From assembly GCF_004328665.1 (NCBI RefSeq), contig NZ_CP019770.1, positions 3,100,001-3,164,000 on the forward strand: 64,000 bases of DNA, read 5' to 3'. The notes under the pieces were generated by a model. The model made no database searches. It saw only the letters and a list, made by a program, of their open reading frames with translations, and had not been told where the DNA came from. Source of the stretch: Pseudoalteromonas sp. DL-6 (lineage in GTDB: Bacteria > Pseudomonadota > Gammaproteobacteria > Enterobacterales > Alteromonadaceae). The translations under genes and the position numbers were made by a program. Position 1 is the stretch's first letter, and each line of letters begins with the position of its first letter. This document shows, piece after piece, positions 35,258-45,662 of this stretch.

Positions 35258-37116
35258 TGCGAACCTTTTGCGCTTTGCTGGTATTCATTTTGGTGTTTTA
35301 TGCATCCTGTTTCCCTGCAAGTGCAATCGAGATAAATAGCGAATTTAATTCAAAAAAAATAGAGTCTATTCATTATTCGTTTACTCCTACCTCATTAGAA
35401 GATGCACGACAAAGCAATTTACAAGAATGGCTGCTACTTAATGATAAGCCACTTAATTTAGGTCTTGAGTCTCGCCCTGTATGGATTCAATTTAAGATTA
35501 AAAATCAGTTAGCGCAGCCGCTAATGCCCTTACTATCACTAGACAACCCTCTTTTAAACGATGTTTACTTTGCTCATTTTATGGAGGATAAGCTACTCAC
35601 ATCAACTCATATTGGTGATACGCTTGCACTTTCACAAAGAGTGATAGCGAGCGAGTCTTTGCTAGTCAAACTAACTCTTCCCGCTAACAGTGAAACTACG
35701 GTGTACCTTAACGTTAATAATGATGCAGGTATCGGGCTGCGCGTCCCCTTAACACTGTGGCAGCAAGACTCACTATTGGCCTATAAAAGTATGGTGAATT
35801 TACTTTATGGATTATTAATTGGCTTTGTTTTTTCTTTAGCAGTGAGTAGTCTGGTCTTATTCGCATTTTCCCGAAAGCATTACTTTGCTTATGCCGGTGT
35901 GATTACGCTGATGCTCAGCTTATTTTTAGCTTACTTAGGCGGGTTTGGATTTCGTTATGCGCCCTCCAGCATAGCAAACCTCCAACAGTTAGTGCTGCCT
36001 ATTTTGCTGATGCTGATCACGGTATCGTTTCTTCCTTTACAACGCCATGTTTGCACAGCTATTGAGTCTAACTTAGTAAAAGGGCAAACAATAATCACCG
36101 CACTATACGCCTTAATTATTATACTTATTTGGTTACTCCCCACTCCCAGCGTAGCTTTATTTGCTATTTTAAGCATCCCTGTCATTTTAAGTTATCATGT
36201 TGCCACAACATTATTTTATCTGCATAAAAATCCCACGAGTCCCAATAAATCTCTACTCATGGCACTTGGGTTCTTTTTAATTGTGGTCATCCATTTTTCC
36301 GTTGCGTTAACAGGCTTTTATACCGTCACTAGAGCGAGTTTAATGCTTACCTTTTTAGCTTCTTTAGGGTGTTCATTTTGCCTAAGCTATACCGTCATAA
36401 AATTATTTATATTACAACGCGATGAGCAAGTAACAGCACAGCAAGCATTAATTGCACAAAGCGCCGCACAAGACGCGTTGTTAAATGAGCGCATTGAATT
36501 ACAAGAGCGTACCCGCCAAGAACTTGAAAGCCAAGTAGATGAACGCACCTTTGAGTTACAGGTCACACTGAGAGAACTTGAAGATAAAAACCATGAGCTT
36601 GAACAACTTAATATGGAAGATGCCCTAACTGGCATTAAAAATAGACGCTTTTTCGATAAAAAACTAATTATGGAAATTCGTCGTTCACGCCGTGAGCAAA
36701 CGCCATTAAGTATTATTATGCTAGATATCGACAAATTTAAATCAATTAACGATAAATATGGTCACTTAACCGGCGATCAAGTCATCAGAGCGGTGTCTGA
36801 TACCATTAAACAACAGCTTAAGCGCCCACTTGATGAAGTAGCGCGTTATGGTGGTGAAGAGTTTGTCATTTTGCTACCTAATACTGATAACCAAGGTGCA
36901 ATGAACATTGCAGAGCAAACACGCCTGGCAATAGAAAATAAGACTGTGAATGTAGCAGGCACTATTATTGAGTTTACTATTAGTGCCGGTGTTTATACTC
37001 AAATTGCCGATGATACCCATAACCCTGAACTATTTACTGATTATGCCGATAAGGCACTTTATTTAGCAAAACAACATGGCCGCAATCAAGTGGTTAATTT
37101 TTCAACCCCACAGTAG
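35257..37116 (+). CDS. 7TMR-DISM diguanylate cyclase
   Basis: A 619-residue membrane cyclase. A signal-like segment at residues 1-24 is followed by a 7TMR-DISM extracellular domain (about 25-170), a seven-helix membrane domain (about 175-380), a coiled coil (about 385-450) and a GGDEF domain (about 455-615). The active loop is intact (RYGGEEF), and the inhibitory site RxxD (RPLD) lies five residues before it, so product inhibition is expected. It should make c-di-GMP in response to an extracytoplasmic ligand. It starts inside the tatD stop codon, and hemB follows 12 nt later. Confidence 0.92.
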   Translation: MRTFCALLVFILVFYASCFPASAIEINSEFNSKKIESIHYSFTPTSLEDARQSNLQEWLLLNDKPLNLGLESRPVWIQFKIKNQLAQPLMPLLSLDNPLLNDVYFAHFMEDKLLTSTHIGDTLALSQRVIASESLLVKLTLPANSETTVYLNVNNDAGIGLRVPLTLWQQDSLLAYKSMVNLLYGLLIGFVFSLAVSSLVLFAFSRKHYFAYAGVITLMLSLFLAYLGGFGFRYAPSSIANLQQLVLPILLMLITVSFLPLQRHVCTAIESNLVKGQTIITALYALIIILIWLLPTPSVALFAILSIPVILSYHVATTLFYLHKNPTSPNKSLLMALGFFLIVVIHFSVALTGFYTVTRASLMLTFLASLGCSFCLSYTVIKLFILQRDEQVTAQQALIAQSAAQDALLNERIELQERTRQELESQVDERTFELQVTLRELEDKNHELEQLNMEDALTGIKNRRFFDKKLIMEIRRSRREQTPLSIIMLDIDKFKSINDKYGHLTGDQVIRAVSDTIKQQLKRPLDEVARYGGEEFVILLPNTDNQGAMNIAEQTRLAIENKTVNVAGTIIEFTISAGVYTQIADDTHNPELFTDYADKALYLAKQHGRNQVVNFSTPQ

Positions 37117-38136
<1,020 letters not shown>

Positions 38137-38153
38137 TAAAAGTATATTGATAT

Positions 38154-38176
38154 AAAAGGGCTTTATTGCCCTTTTT
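38154..38176 (+). terminator. Terminator after hemB
   Basis: AAAAGGGC-TTTATT-GCCCTTTTTT is a stem with flanking A-run and T-run, 17 nt after the hemB stop. Confidence 0.88.
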
Positions 38177-38272
38177 TATATTTATATTATTAACATTCTG
38201 TATTCTATTTGTAATCATTTTTCCTTACACTAAGCGTCCCATTTGGGAAACAAATACACGGGAAAAATAATA

Positions 38273-40936
38273 ATGTTAAAAACAAAAATAACGCCATTGG
38301 CGCTTGTATTAGCAAGCCTCAGTGCACCCGCTACCGCTAACCTCGTTATATCTGAGTACGTAGAAGGCAGTAGCTATAATAAAGCAGTAGAACTATTTAA
38401 TAATTCGACAACTCCTTTATCATTAGATGGCTATACCCTCAGTCTCTATTCAAATGGCAATACAGAGGCAAATAATACCTTCGATTTAACTGGCGAACTT
38501 GCTGCAAACAGCACCTACGTTATTGTTAATGGTAATGCTTCAGCAGAGCTAAAAGAAAAAGCTGACCAACTCAGCGCAGTAACAAACTTTAATGGCGATG
38601 ATGCACTAGTATTGACTCAAGGCTCAGTAATTATTGACAGCTTTGGCCAACGCGGCGTAGATCCAGGTTCATTTTGGTCTGAAGGTGGTGTACAAACACA
38701 AAATAAAACATTGCGCCGCAAAGAAACTGAGTTAAACGGACGTAGTGACGCAGATGGCAGTTTTAATCCAAGCGAACAATGGCTGCAATTTGAGCAAGAT
38801 GACTTTAGTGATTTAGGCATATTTGCAGGAAATTCTTCACCTAATCCAGATCCTGAACCAGAGCCAGAACCTGAAGATCCTTTATTATGTGGCGCTGATA
38901 AAACATTAATTAGCAGCATTCAAGGCGAAGGCGCAAGCAGCCCATTGGTTAACACTGTGGTTGAATTTGAAGGCGTTGTGACGGCTGATTTCCAAGCAGA
39001 TGACCAGCTCAAAGGCTTTTTTGTTAGCTCACTTCGTTATGATGAGGATGCAAACCCACTTACTTCTGAAGGGGTATTTGTTTATTTTACCAATACTGAT
39101 GTTAATGTTGGCGACCATGTTCGCGTGCAAGGTACTGTTGAAGAATACTTTGATGCCACCCAAATTGGCAATGTAAGTCAAGTTGCTATTTGTGATACTG
39201 GTCTTTCGGCTTACCCGACTAAAATCACTTTACCCGTTACCGAGCCCAGTGAATTAGAGGCGTTTGAAGGTATGCTGGTTACCTTAGAGCAGCCACTTAT
39301 TGTTACTAACAATTATGGTTTAGGTCGCTATGGAGAACTAGAGCTTGCCACTGAACGTTTATATCAAGGTACTCAAGTTGCACTTCCTGGCGCAGCTGCG
39401 AATGCAGTTGAAGCGCAAAATCTAACTAAAAAAATACTCCTCGATGATGGTTCAACTCGCCAAAATCGCGATCCTATCGCTTATCCTGTTCCAGGGTTAT
39501 CAGCAGAGAATACCCTGCGTACTGGCGATACAGTAAATTCTGTAACAGGTGCGCTAGCTTACAGCTTTAGTACTTATCGCATTCACCCAACGGTAACACC
39601 CCAGTTTGTAGCAACCAATCCACGCACTGATGCACCAGAGTTAAACCCTGACGCTGATTTACGTGTAGCAAGCTTTAACGTACTTAATTACTTTAATGGT
39701 GATGGTCAAGGTGGCGGTTTTCCAACTAGCCGTGGTGCTGATTCAGAAGCTGAGTTAATTCGTCAACAGGCAAAACTGGTCAGTGCCATCAGTGCTATGC
39801 AAGCGGATGTCATTGGCTTAATGGAAATTGAAAATGACGGTTTTGGCGAATTTAGTGCTGTTGCAAGCTTGGTAAATGCACTTAATGACGCCGATAGTCA
39901 AAATCAATATGCATTCGTAGATTTTGGTGTTGATCAAGTAGGCACCGACGCTATCACTACTGCGCTTATTTACCGCGCTGATAAAGTGCAGCAAGTGGGG
40001 AATGCAGCAATCACTACCGACGCGCCTTTCGATTACAGCAACCGTGCACCAATTGCACAAAGCTTTAAATCTTTAGATACAGAAGAAGTCTTTACTGTTG
40101 CCGTAGCTCACCTAAAGTCTAAAGGTGGCTGTAGAAGTGCAACTGGTGGCAACGCTGATAAAAATGACGGCCAAGCATGTTGGAATGAAATTCGAACTGC
40201 TGGCGCAAATGCATTTGCTGATTGGCTAAATAGCAAACCAACAGGAGTTGATGATGAAGATATCATTCTTGTTGGCGACATGAACGCGTATGCAATGGAA
40301 GATCCTATCCGTGCATTTGCTGATAAAGGCCTAAAAAATGTGGTCGCTGAGCTAGATGGCAACACTTTAGGTTACTCTTATAGCTTTTCTGGCCGAGCGG
40401 GCAGTTTAGATCACGCTCTAGTCAGTCCAAGCTTATTAAATAAAGTAGTTAGTGCAACCGATTGGCACATTAATGCTGATGAACCTATCTCGCTTGATTA
40501 TAATGTTGAGTTTAAATCTGACGCACAACAATCAACCTTATATGCTCAAGGTCCTTACAGAGCGTCAGATCATGACCCTGTTATTGTCGATATTCGCTCG
40601 ACCATTATCGCGCCACCAGAGCCTGAAGTGCTCACCGGTGAAATTGATAATATTCGTGGCTGGTTTTGGTGGAAAAACTACCGCATTGATATCCCTGAAG
40701 GTTATGACGAACTCACCATTAGCCTAGACGGTGGCTGGGGCGATGCAAATTTATTTGTTAGTCATAAAAGAAGCCCTACTTTGTTTAAGAATGACTGTGC
40801 ATCTATAAGCAGAGGAAACGCAGAAAATTGTACATTTACCAATCCAAAAGAAGGTAAATGGAAAGTCCGCGTTAATGGCTTTTTACCCTTTGGTAATGTA
40901 AAACTCACTTATAAAGCAATCAAGTACGTAGATTAA
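38273..40936 (+). CDS. Secreted multidomain nuclease (LTD, OB-fold, endonuclease/exonuclease/phosphatase, PPC)
   Basis: An 887-residue exported nuclease. A signal peptide (LKTKITPLALVLASLSAPATA) is followed by a lamin-tail domain (about 22-170, NLVISEYVEGSSYNKAVELFNN), a Pro/Glu-rich linker (PNPDPEPEPEPEDP), an OB-fold domain (about 200-310) and an endonuclease/exonuclease/phosphatase domain (about 455-790: LRVASFNVLNYFNG, GLMEIENDG, VGDMNAY, SDHDPVIVD). The C-terminal about 95 residues are a PPC-type domain often cut off after secretion. Architecture matches ExeM-type extracellular DNases, which act in phosphate scavenging or biofilm release. The ATG at 38273 is preferred to one at 38243 because it starts the signal peptide. 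Confidence 0.9.
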   Translation: MLKTKITPLALVLASLSAPATANLVISEYVEGSSYNKAVELFNNSTTPLSLDGYTLSLYSNGNTEANNTFDLTGELAANSTYVIVNGNASAELKEKADQLSAVTNFNGDDALVLTQGSVIIDSFGQRGVDPGSFWSEGGVQTQNKTLRRKETELNGRSDADGSFNPSEQWLQFEQDDFSDLGIFAGNSSPNPDPEPEPEPEDPLLCGADKTLISSIQGEGASSPLVNTVVEFEGVVTADFQADDQLKGFFVSSLRYDEDANPLTSEGVFVYFTNTDVNVGDHVRVQGTVEEYFDATQIGNVSQVAICDTGLSAYPTKITLPVTEPSELEAFEGMLVTLEQPLIVTNNYGLGRYGELELATERLYQGTQVALPGAAANAVEAQNLTKKILLDDGSTRQNRDPIAYPVPGLSAENTLRTGDTVNSVTGALAYSFSTYRIHPTVTPQFVATNPRTDAPELNPDADLRVASFNVLNYFNGDGQGGGFPTSRGADSEAELIRQQAKLVSAISAMQADVIGLMEIENDGFGEFSAVASLVNALNDADSQNQYAFVDFGVDQVGTDAITTALIYRADKVQQVGNAAITTDAPFDYSNRAPIAQSFKSLDTEEVFTVAVAHLKSKGGCRSATGGNADKNDGQACWNEIRTAGANAFADWLNSKPTGVDDEDIILVGDMNAYAMEDPIRAFADKGLKNVVAELDGNTLGYSYSFSGRAGSLDHALVSPSLLNKVVSATDWHINADEPISLDYNVEFKSDAQQSTLYAQGPYRASDHDPVIVDIRSTIIAPPEPEVLTGEIDNIRGWFWWKNYRIDIPEGYDELTISLDGGWGDANLFVSHKRSPTLFKNDCASISRGNAENCTFTNPKEGKWKVRVNGFLPFGNVKLTYKAIKYVD

Positions 40937-40954
40937 TATTCATTGCTATCAACA

Positions 40955-40981
40955 TAAAAAAGCCGCACTGGCGGCTTTTTT
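40955..40981 (+). terminator. Terminator of the nuclease gene
   Basis: AAAAAAGCCGC-ACTG-GCGGCTTTTTT: a GC-rich stem flanked by A and T runs, 18 nt after the stop. Confidence 0.88.
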
Positions 40982-41017
40982 AATATAAACAATGAAAATA
41001 CTTGTTTTAAATGAGAA

Positions 41018-41087
41018 GTTTTTAACGCAGCTAGCGTCTGATTTAACCCCTCAAAATGATTAAGTCTTATTGCGGGTTGGTATTAAT
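41018..41087. repeat. Truncated copy of the TAATACCAA repeat family
   Basis: This stretch shares TTTTTAACGCAG.TAGCG, an ATTTAA block, AAAATGAT and the end TTGGTATTAA with the right half of the repeat at 57215-57380. The left half is missing. The remaining gap to fusA is filled by two terminators. Confidence 0.55.
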
Positions 41088-41117
41088 AGTATTCACCTGC
41101 TTTCAAACTTCAGACAA

Positions 41118-41148
41118 TAAAAAACCCGCAACACGTGCGGGTTTTTTT
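41118..41148. terminator. Bidirectional terminator after fusA2
   Basis: AAAAACCCGCA-ACACG-TGCGGGTTTTTTT is a strong stem; on the minus strand it lies 19 nt past the EF-G stop. Confidence 0.88.
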
Positions 41149-41166
41149 AAAGAATTAAAGTGCTAA

Positions 41167-43251
41167 TTACTTAGCAGCTTTTTTCTCTTTTTCTGCAGCG
41201 ATTACAGTGTCAGCTACGTTTTGTGGACATGGTGCGTAGTGTGAGAACTCCATAGAGAACTGACCACGACCTGATGTCATTGTACGTAGTGAACCGATGT
41301 AACCGAACATTTCTGATAACGGTACGTCTGCTTTAATGCGAACGCCAGTTAAACCAGCTTCTTGGTCGCTTAACATACCACGACGACGGTTAAGGTCGCC
41401 GATTACGTCACCTACGTGATCTTCTGGCGTGAACACGTCAACTTTCATGATTGGCTCAAGAAGTTGTGCACCCGCTTTAGGGATAGACTGACGGAAAGCG
41501 CCTTTAGCTGCGATTTCGAATGCGATTGCTGATGAATCCACGGCGTGGAAGCCACCGTCGAAAAGTTCAACTTCAACGTCAAGTACTGGGAAGCCAGCTA
41601 GAACACCTTCGTTCATCATTGACTTAAAGCCTTTCTCAACTGCAGGCCAGAATTCTTTAGGTACGTTACCACCAACAACTGATGATTTAAACGTGAAGCC
41701 TGAAGCAACTTCGCCTGGCTTGATGCGGTAATCGATTTTACCGAATTGACCAGAACCACCAGATTGTTTCTTATGCGTGTAGCTATCTTCGATTTCACGA
41801 GTGATAGTTTCACGGTAAGCAACCTGTGGTTGACCAACGATAAGGTCTACACCGTAAGTACGCTTAAGGATATCTACTTTGATATCTAAGTGAAGCTCAC
41901 CCATCCCTTTAAGGATAGTTTCACCTGAATCTTCATCAGTTTCAACTTGGAAAGATGGATCTTCTGCAACCATTTTACCGATAGCAACACCCATTTTCTC
42001 ATTACCGCCTTTATCTTTAGGCTGTACAGCAATCGAGATTACTGGAGTTGGGAATACCATTGGCTCAAGTGTTACTGGGTGCTTAGGATCACAAAGAGTG
42101 TGACCAGTTTGCACGTTCTTCATACCAACGATAGCGATGATATCGCCCGCTTGCGCTGAAGTAAGCTCTTTACGCTCATCTGCTTGCATCTCAACCATAC
42201 GGCCAACACGCTCAGTTTTACCAGTAAATGCATTAAGGATAGTGTCACCCTTGTTAAGCACACCAGAGTAGATACGTACGAATGTTAATGCACCGAAACG
42301 GTCATCCATGATCTTAAATGCTAACGCTTTGAAAGGTTCGTCAGCAGATACGATTGCATGCTCGCCGTTCTCGTTACCTTCTTCATCCATAAGAGGTTGA
42401 GGATCAACTTCTGTAGGTGCCGGTAAGTAATCTACAACTGCGTCAAGTACAAGTTGCATACCTTTGTTTTTGAATGCAGAACCACAGAATGTAGGGAAGA
42501 ACGCAAGGTCACGAGTACCTTTACGGATACAACGCTTGATATCTTCTAAAGAAGGGATTTCACCTTCCATGTAAGCTTCCATTAGGTCATCGTCTTGCTC
42601 TACAGCAGTTTCGATAAGCATTTCATGGTATTCATCAGTTTTCTCTACCATGTCTGCAGGAACATCTTCAATAGTGTAGTTTTCTGGAAGACCTGTTTCA
42701 TCCCAGATGTATGCTTTTTTAGTTAAAACATCAACAACACCACAGAACTCATCTTCAATACCAATTGGTAAAGTCATGATAAGTGGAGTAGCACCAAGTA
42801 CCTTTTGTACTTGCGCTGTTACACGGAAAAAATCAGCACCCATACGGTCTAATTTATTTACGAAAATAATACGTGCAACGCCTGATTCGTTCGCATAGCG
42901 CCAGTTAGTTTCTGATTGTGGCTCAACACCACCAGAACCACAGAATACACCAACACCGCCATCTAATACTTTAAGTGAACGGTAAACTTCAACGGTGAAG
43001 TCAACGTGTCCAGGAGTATCGATAACGTTAAAACGGTGATCTTTCCAGAAACAGCTTACTGCCGCAGACTGGATAGTAATACCGCGCTCAGCTTCTTGAT
43101 CCATGAAATCGGTAGTCGATTCACCATCATGAACCTCACCTGTTTTGTGGATAGTACCTGTAAGCTTTAGGATACGCTCAGTAGTTGTGGTTTTACCCGC
43201 ATCAACGTGCGCGAAAATACCAATGTTTCTGTACTTCGATAAATCTGCCAT
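41167..43251 (-). CDS. Elongation factor G, second type (FusA2-like)
   Basis: A 694-residue translational GTPase with [20 protein letters not shown] P-loop ([16 protein letters not shown]), DTPGHVDFT and NKLDRMGAD. The G-domain insert and the five-domain layout to the C-terminal [22 protein letters not shown] are complete. The ATG at 43251 gives [11 protein letters not shown]; the upstream in-frame ATG at 43323 adds 24 residues atypical of EF-G. It is not in an rpsL-rpsG-fusA-tuf cluster. Features such as SCFWKDH and the [12 protein letters not shown] region fit the second EF-G of Vibrio- and Pseudoalteromonas-type genomes. Whether it serves elongation or recycling is unknown. Confidence 0.92.
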   Translation of the reverse strand: MADLSKYRNIGIFAHVDAGKTTTTERILKLTGTIHKTGEVHDGESTTDFMDQEAERGITIQSAAVSCFWKDHRFNVIDTPGHVDFTVEVYRSLKVLDGGVGVFCGSGGVEPQSETNWRYANESGVARIIFVNKLDRMGADFFRVTAQVQKVLGATPLIMTLPIGIEDEFCGVVDVLTKKAYIWDETGLPENYTIEDVPADMVEKTDEYHEMLIETAVEQDDDLMEAYMEGEIPSLEDIKRCIRKGTRDLAFFPTFCGSAFKNKGMQLVLDAVVDYLPAPTEVDPQPLMDEEGNENGEHAIVSADEPFKALAFKIMDDRFGALTFVRIYSGVLNKGDTILNAFTGKTERVGRMVEMQADERKELTSAQAGDIIAIVGMKNVQTGHTLCDPKHPVTLEPMVFPTPVISIAVQPKDKGGNEKMGVAIGKMVAEDPSFQVETDEDSGETILKGMGELHLDIKVDILKRTYGVDLIVGQPQVAYRETITREIEDSYTHKKQSGGSGQFGKIDYRIKPGEVASGFTFKSSVVGGNVPKEFWPAVEKGFKSMMNEGVLAGFPVLDVEVELFDGGFHAVDSSAIAFEIAAKGAFRQSIPKAGAQLLEPIMKVDVFTPEDHVGDVIGDLNRRRGMLSDQEAGLTGVRIKADVPLSEMFGYIGSLRTMTSGRGQFSMEFSHYAPCPQNVADTVIAAEKEKKAAK

Positions 43252-43460
43252 TAATTTTACTCTTAATAAAGTCGATAAATTATTCGGCGGGAGTATAACA
43301 TCACTTAAAGCGAACATCACCATAGAAGTCGCTTAAAATGCAATCAATTTATAAAAAACTTGCTTTAAAGATATTTTGAGGTATGAATGAGACCTGTTTT
43401 AAACTGCTTAAGTCTTTATAAGCCTTATTGTTAGGTATTAAAAGCACAATCGGATGATGA

Positions 43461-43491
43461 CATGAAGCAAACACAATTATTTTGCTCCATG
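43461..43491. terminator. Hairpin between scoB and fusA2
   Basis: CATGAAGCAAA and TTTGCTCCATG pair over 11 bp with one mismatch around a 9-nt loop. It lies shortly after scoB on the minus strand but has no U-run, so it may be a structural or processing element rather than an intrinsic terminator. Confidence 0.35.
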
Positions 43492-43507
43492 TAAATCGTT
43501 AGTAATA

Positions 43508-44167
43508 TTACTCAAAACTCATGGTTTTGACCTTATCGCTAATTACTAAATTACCCGCAGTTTTGGCTTTGATTTCATCAACACTCACCCCTGGTGCGCA
43601 TTCTAACAAATGAAAAGCACCGTCTTTAATTTCTAACAAAGCCAGATCCGTAATTACTTTATTGATACAGGCAACACCGGTTAGTGGCAGGCTGCATTCA
43701 CTTAATAATTTTGACTCACCATGCTTGTTTGCATGGGTCATAGTGCAAATAATATTTTTTGCACCAGCCACTAAATCCATCGCTCCGCCCATACCTTTAA
43801 CCAGCTTATTGGGGATCATCCAACTAGCGATGTTGCCATTTTGATCCACTTCAAAAGCACCTAAAACAGTTAAATCAACATGCCCACCGCGGATCATGGC
43901 AAAGCTTTCTGCAGAATTAAAAATAGCGGCACCCGTAGCTGCAGTTACCGTTTCTTTCCCCGCGTTGATCATATCCGCATCCACTGAGTCAGCGTGTGGA
44001 TATGGGCCCATGCCCAATAAGCCATTTTCCGATTGCAGCATAACTTCAATGCCTTTAGGCACATAGTTTGCCACCAGCGTTGGAATACCAATCCCTAAAT
44101 TAACGTAATACCCATCTTCGAGTTCCATCGCGACACGTTTAGCGATTTGTTCACGTGTTAATGCCAT
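43508..44167 (-). CDS. scoB: Succinyl-CoA:3-ketoacid CoA-transferase subunit B
   Basis: A 219-residue CoA-transferase B subunit. The catalytic Glu lies in QSENGLLGMGPYP, with GIGIPTLVANY upstream and GGHVDLTVLGAFEVDQNGN downstream. With ScoA it transfers CoA from succinyl-CoA to acetoacetate, giving acetoacetyl-CoA. The start at 44167 (MALTREQIAKR) follows AAGGAGCACATAGTTATG; an in-frame ATG at 44314 would overlap scoA and is rejected. It is 13 nt after scoA in the same transcript. Same five-gene operon as gntP, esterase and dehydrogenase. Confidence 0.95.
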   Translation of the reverse strand: MALTREQIAKRVAMELEDGYYVNLGIGIPTLVANYVPKGIEVMLQSENGLLGMGPYPHADSVDADMINAGKETVTAATGAAIFNSAESFAMIRGGHVDLTVLGAFEVDQNGNIASWMIPNKLVKGMGGAMDLVAGAKNIICTMTHANKHGESKLLSECSLPLTGVACINKVITDLALLEIKDGAFHLLECAPGVSVDEIKAKTAGNLVISDKVKTMSFE

Positions 44168-44180
44168 AACTATGTGCTCC

Positions 44181-44888
44181 TTAAAGCTTTGCCGGTTGCG
44201 TTGTGATTTTTTCAATCCGCTTTTCAAATTCACCTTTAATAACACGGTCAATATAAATACCGGGCGTATGAATTTGGCTTGGTTCAAGCTCACCTGGCTC
44301 AACAATTTCTTCAACTTCGAGCACGGTTATTTTACCTGCGGTTGCGGCCATTGGATTAAAGTTCATCGCTGTATGACGATAAATACAATTTCCATAACGA
44401 TCCGCTTTCCACGCTTTCACAATAGCAAAATCACCGGTAATACTCGGCTCAAGTAAATAATCACGGCCGTTAATATTACGTGTTTCTTTGCCTTCGGCAA
44501 CCGGCGTACCTACACCTGTTGCCGTATAAAAGGCAGGAATGCCCGCACCACCAGCACGCATTTTTTCAGCTAATGTTCCTTGTGGCGTCAATTCAACATC
44601 TAACTCACCATTCAGTAACTGCTGCTCAAATAACCCATTTTCGCCCACATACGAGGCAATCATTTTACTAATTTGCTTGTCTTCAAGTAACAACCCTAAT
44701 CCAAAGCCATCAACACCACAGTTGTTCGACACTAAGGTTAAGTCTCGGGTGCCTTGGCGCTTAATCTGTGCAATTAATCCCTCAGGAATACCACATAAAC
44801 CAAAACCACCAGCAATAATAGTCATCCCGTCTTCAAGCCCTGCCATTGCTTCACTGTAGCTTGTTACTACTTTATCAAAACCTGCCAT
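44181..44888 (-). CDS. scoA: Succinyl-CoA:3-ketoacid CoA-transferase subunit A
   Basis: A 235-residue CoA-transferase A subunit with the CoA-binding [13 protein letters not shown] at residues 27-39, [12 protein letters not shown] and the tail ending near [12 protein letters not shown]. It pairs with ScoB to activate acetoacetate. It starts 8 nt after the 3-hydroxybutyrate dehydrogenase gene, so D-3-hydroxybutyrate is first oxidised to acetoacetate and then activated by this enzyme. Confidence 0.95.
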   Translation of the reverse strand: MAGFDKVVTSYSEAMAGLEDGMTIIAGGFGLCGIPEGLIAQIKRQGTRDLTLVSNNCGVDGFGLGLLLEDKQISKMIASYVGENGLFEQQLLNGELDVELTPQGTLAEKMRAGGAGIPAFYTATGVGTPVAEGKETRNINGRDYLLEPSITGDFAIVKAWKADRYGNCIYRHTAMNFNPMAATAGKITVLEVEEIVEPGELEPSQIHTPGIYIDRVIKGEFEKRIEKITTQPAKL

Positions 44889-44896
44889 AATAACCC

Positions 44897-45658
44897 CTAT
44901 TGTGCTGTCCAGCCGCCATCAATGGCGATCGCTTGAGCGGTAATATTTCGTGCGGCATCTGCCATTAAAAATGTCACGGTATGGTGTATTTCATCAAGCC
45001 CTATAAACGCCTTTTTTGGCATGGGTGCTAACATAATCGTGTCGATTACTTGCTGCTCTGAAATGCCATGCTCTTTTGCCTGCGACGCAATTTGCTGTTC
45101 AACCAAAGGCGTTCTCACATAAGCGGGGCAAACGGTATTTATAGTGATATTGGCATCCCCTGTTTCAAGCGCCATGGTTTTTGTGAAGCCAATTAAGCCA
45201 TGCTTTGCTGCAATATAAGCAGACTTATATTTAGAAGCCACCATAGCGTGAATAGAACCAATATTAATGATTCGACCAAAGTTTTGCTCACGCATACGCG
45301 GCAATACCGCTTTACTCATCATTGCGGGGCCTACCAACATCACTTGCTGTAAAAGCAGCCACTTATCTGCAGGAAAGTCTTCTAATTTAGCTACATGTTG
45401 TATCCCTGCATTATTAATTAATACATCAACAGGTTGCGTAAAGGTGCTAAAAAAGTCTTCAATCGCTTGGCTATCAGCCACATTAAGTGCGTAACCATGA
45501 GCGTTACCGCCCTGATTAACTATTTTTTGCGCTGCTTGTTGAGCCTGTTGCTCATTAAGGTCTGTAACAATAATAGTATGCCCTGCTCGCGCTAACTGCT
45601 CGGCAATATAAAATCCTATTCCACTTGCCGCACCGGTGATTAATACGTTTTGACTCAT
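44897..45658 (-). CDS. D-3-hydroxybutyrate dehydrogenase (short-chain dehydrogenase)
   Basis: A 253-residue SDR enzyme: NAD-binding [11 protein letters not shown] at residues 8-18, NNAGIQHV, the catalytic Ser in INIGSIHAM, YxxxK in YIAAKHG and [13 protein letters not shown]. The [15 protein letters not shown] segment and the C-terminal [15 protein letters not shown] are typical of 3-hydroxybutyrate dehydrogenase (BdhA) rather than acetoacetyl-CoA reductase. Position directly before scoA and scoB supports oxidation of D-3-hydroxybutyrate to acetoacetate. Confidence 0.92.
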   Translation of the reverse strand: MSQNVLITGAASGIGFYIAEQLARAGHTIIVTDLNEQQAQQAAQKIVNQGGNAHGYALNVADSQAIEDFFSTFTQPVDVLINNAGIQHVAKLEDFPADKWLLLQQVMLVGPAMMSKAVLPRMREQNFGRIINIGSIHAMVASKYKSAYIAAKHGLIGFTKTMALETGDANITINTVCPAYVRTPLVEQQIASQAKEHGISEQQVIDTIMLAPMPKKAFIGLDEIHHTVTFLMADAARNITAQAIAIDGGWTAQ

Positions 45659-45662
45659 ATTG

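Noticed and set aside
44172..44859. Open frames opposite scoA.
   Set aside because: They are antisense shadows of an evident CoA-transferase gene with no motif of their own.
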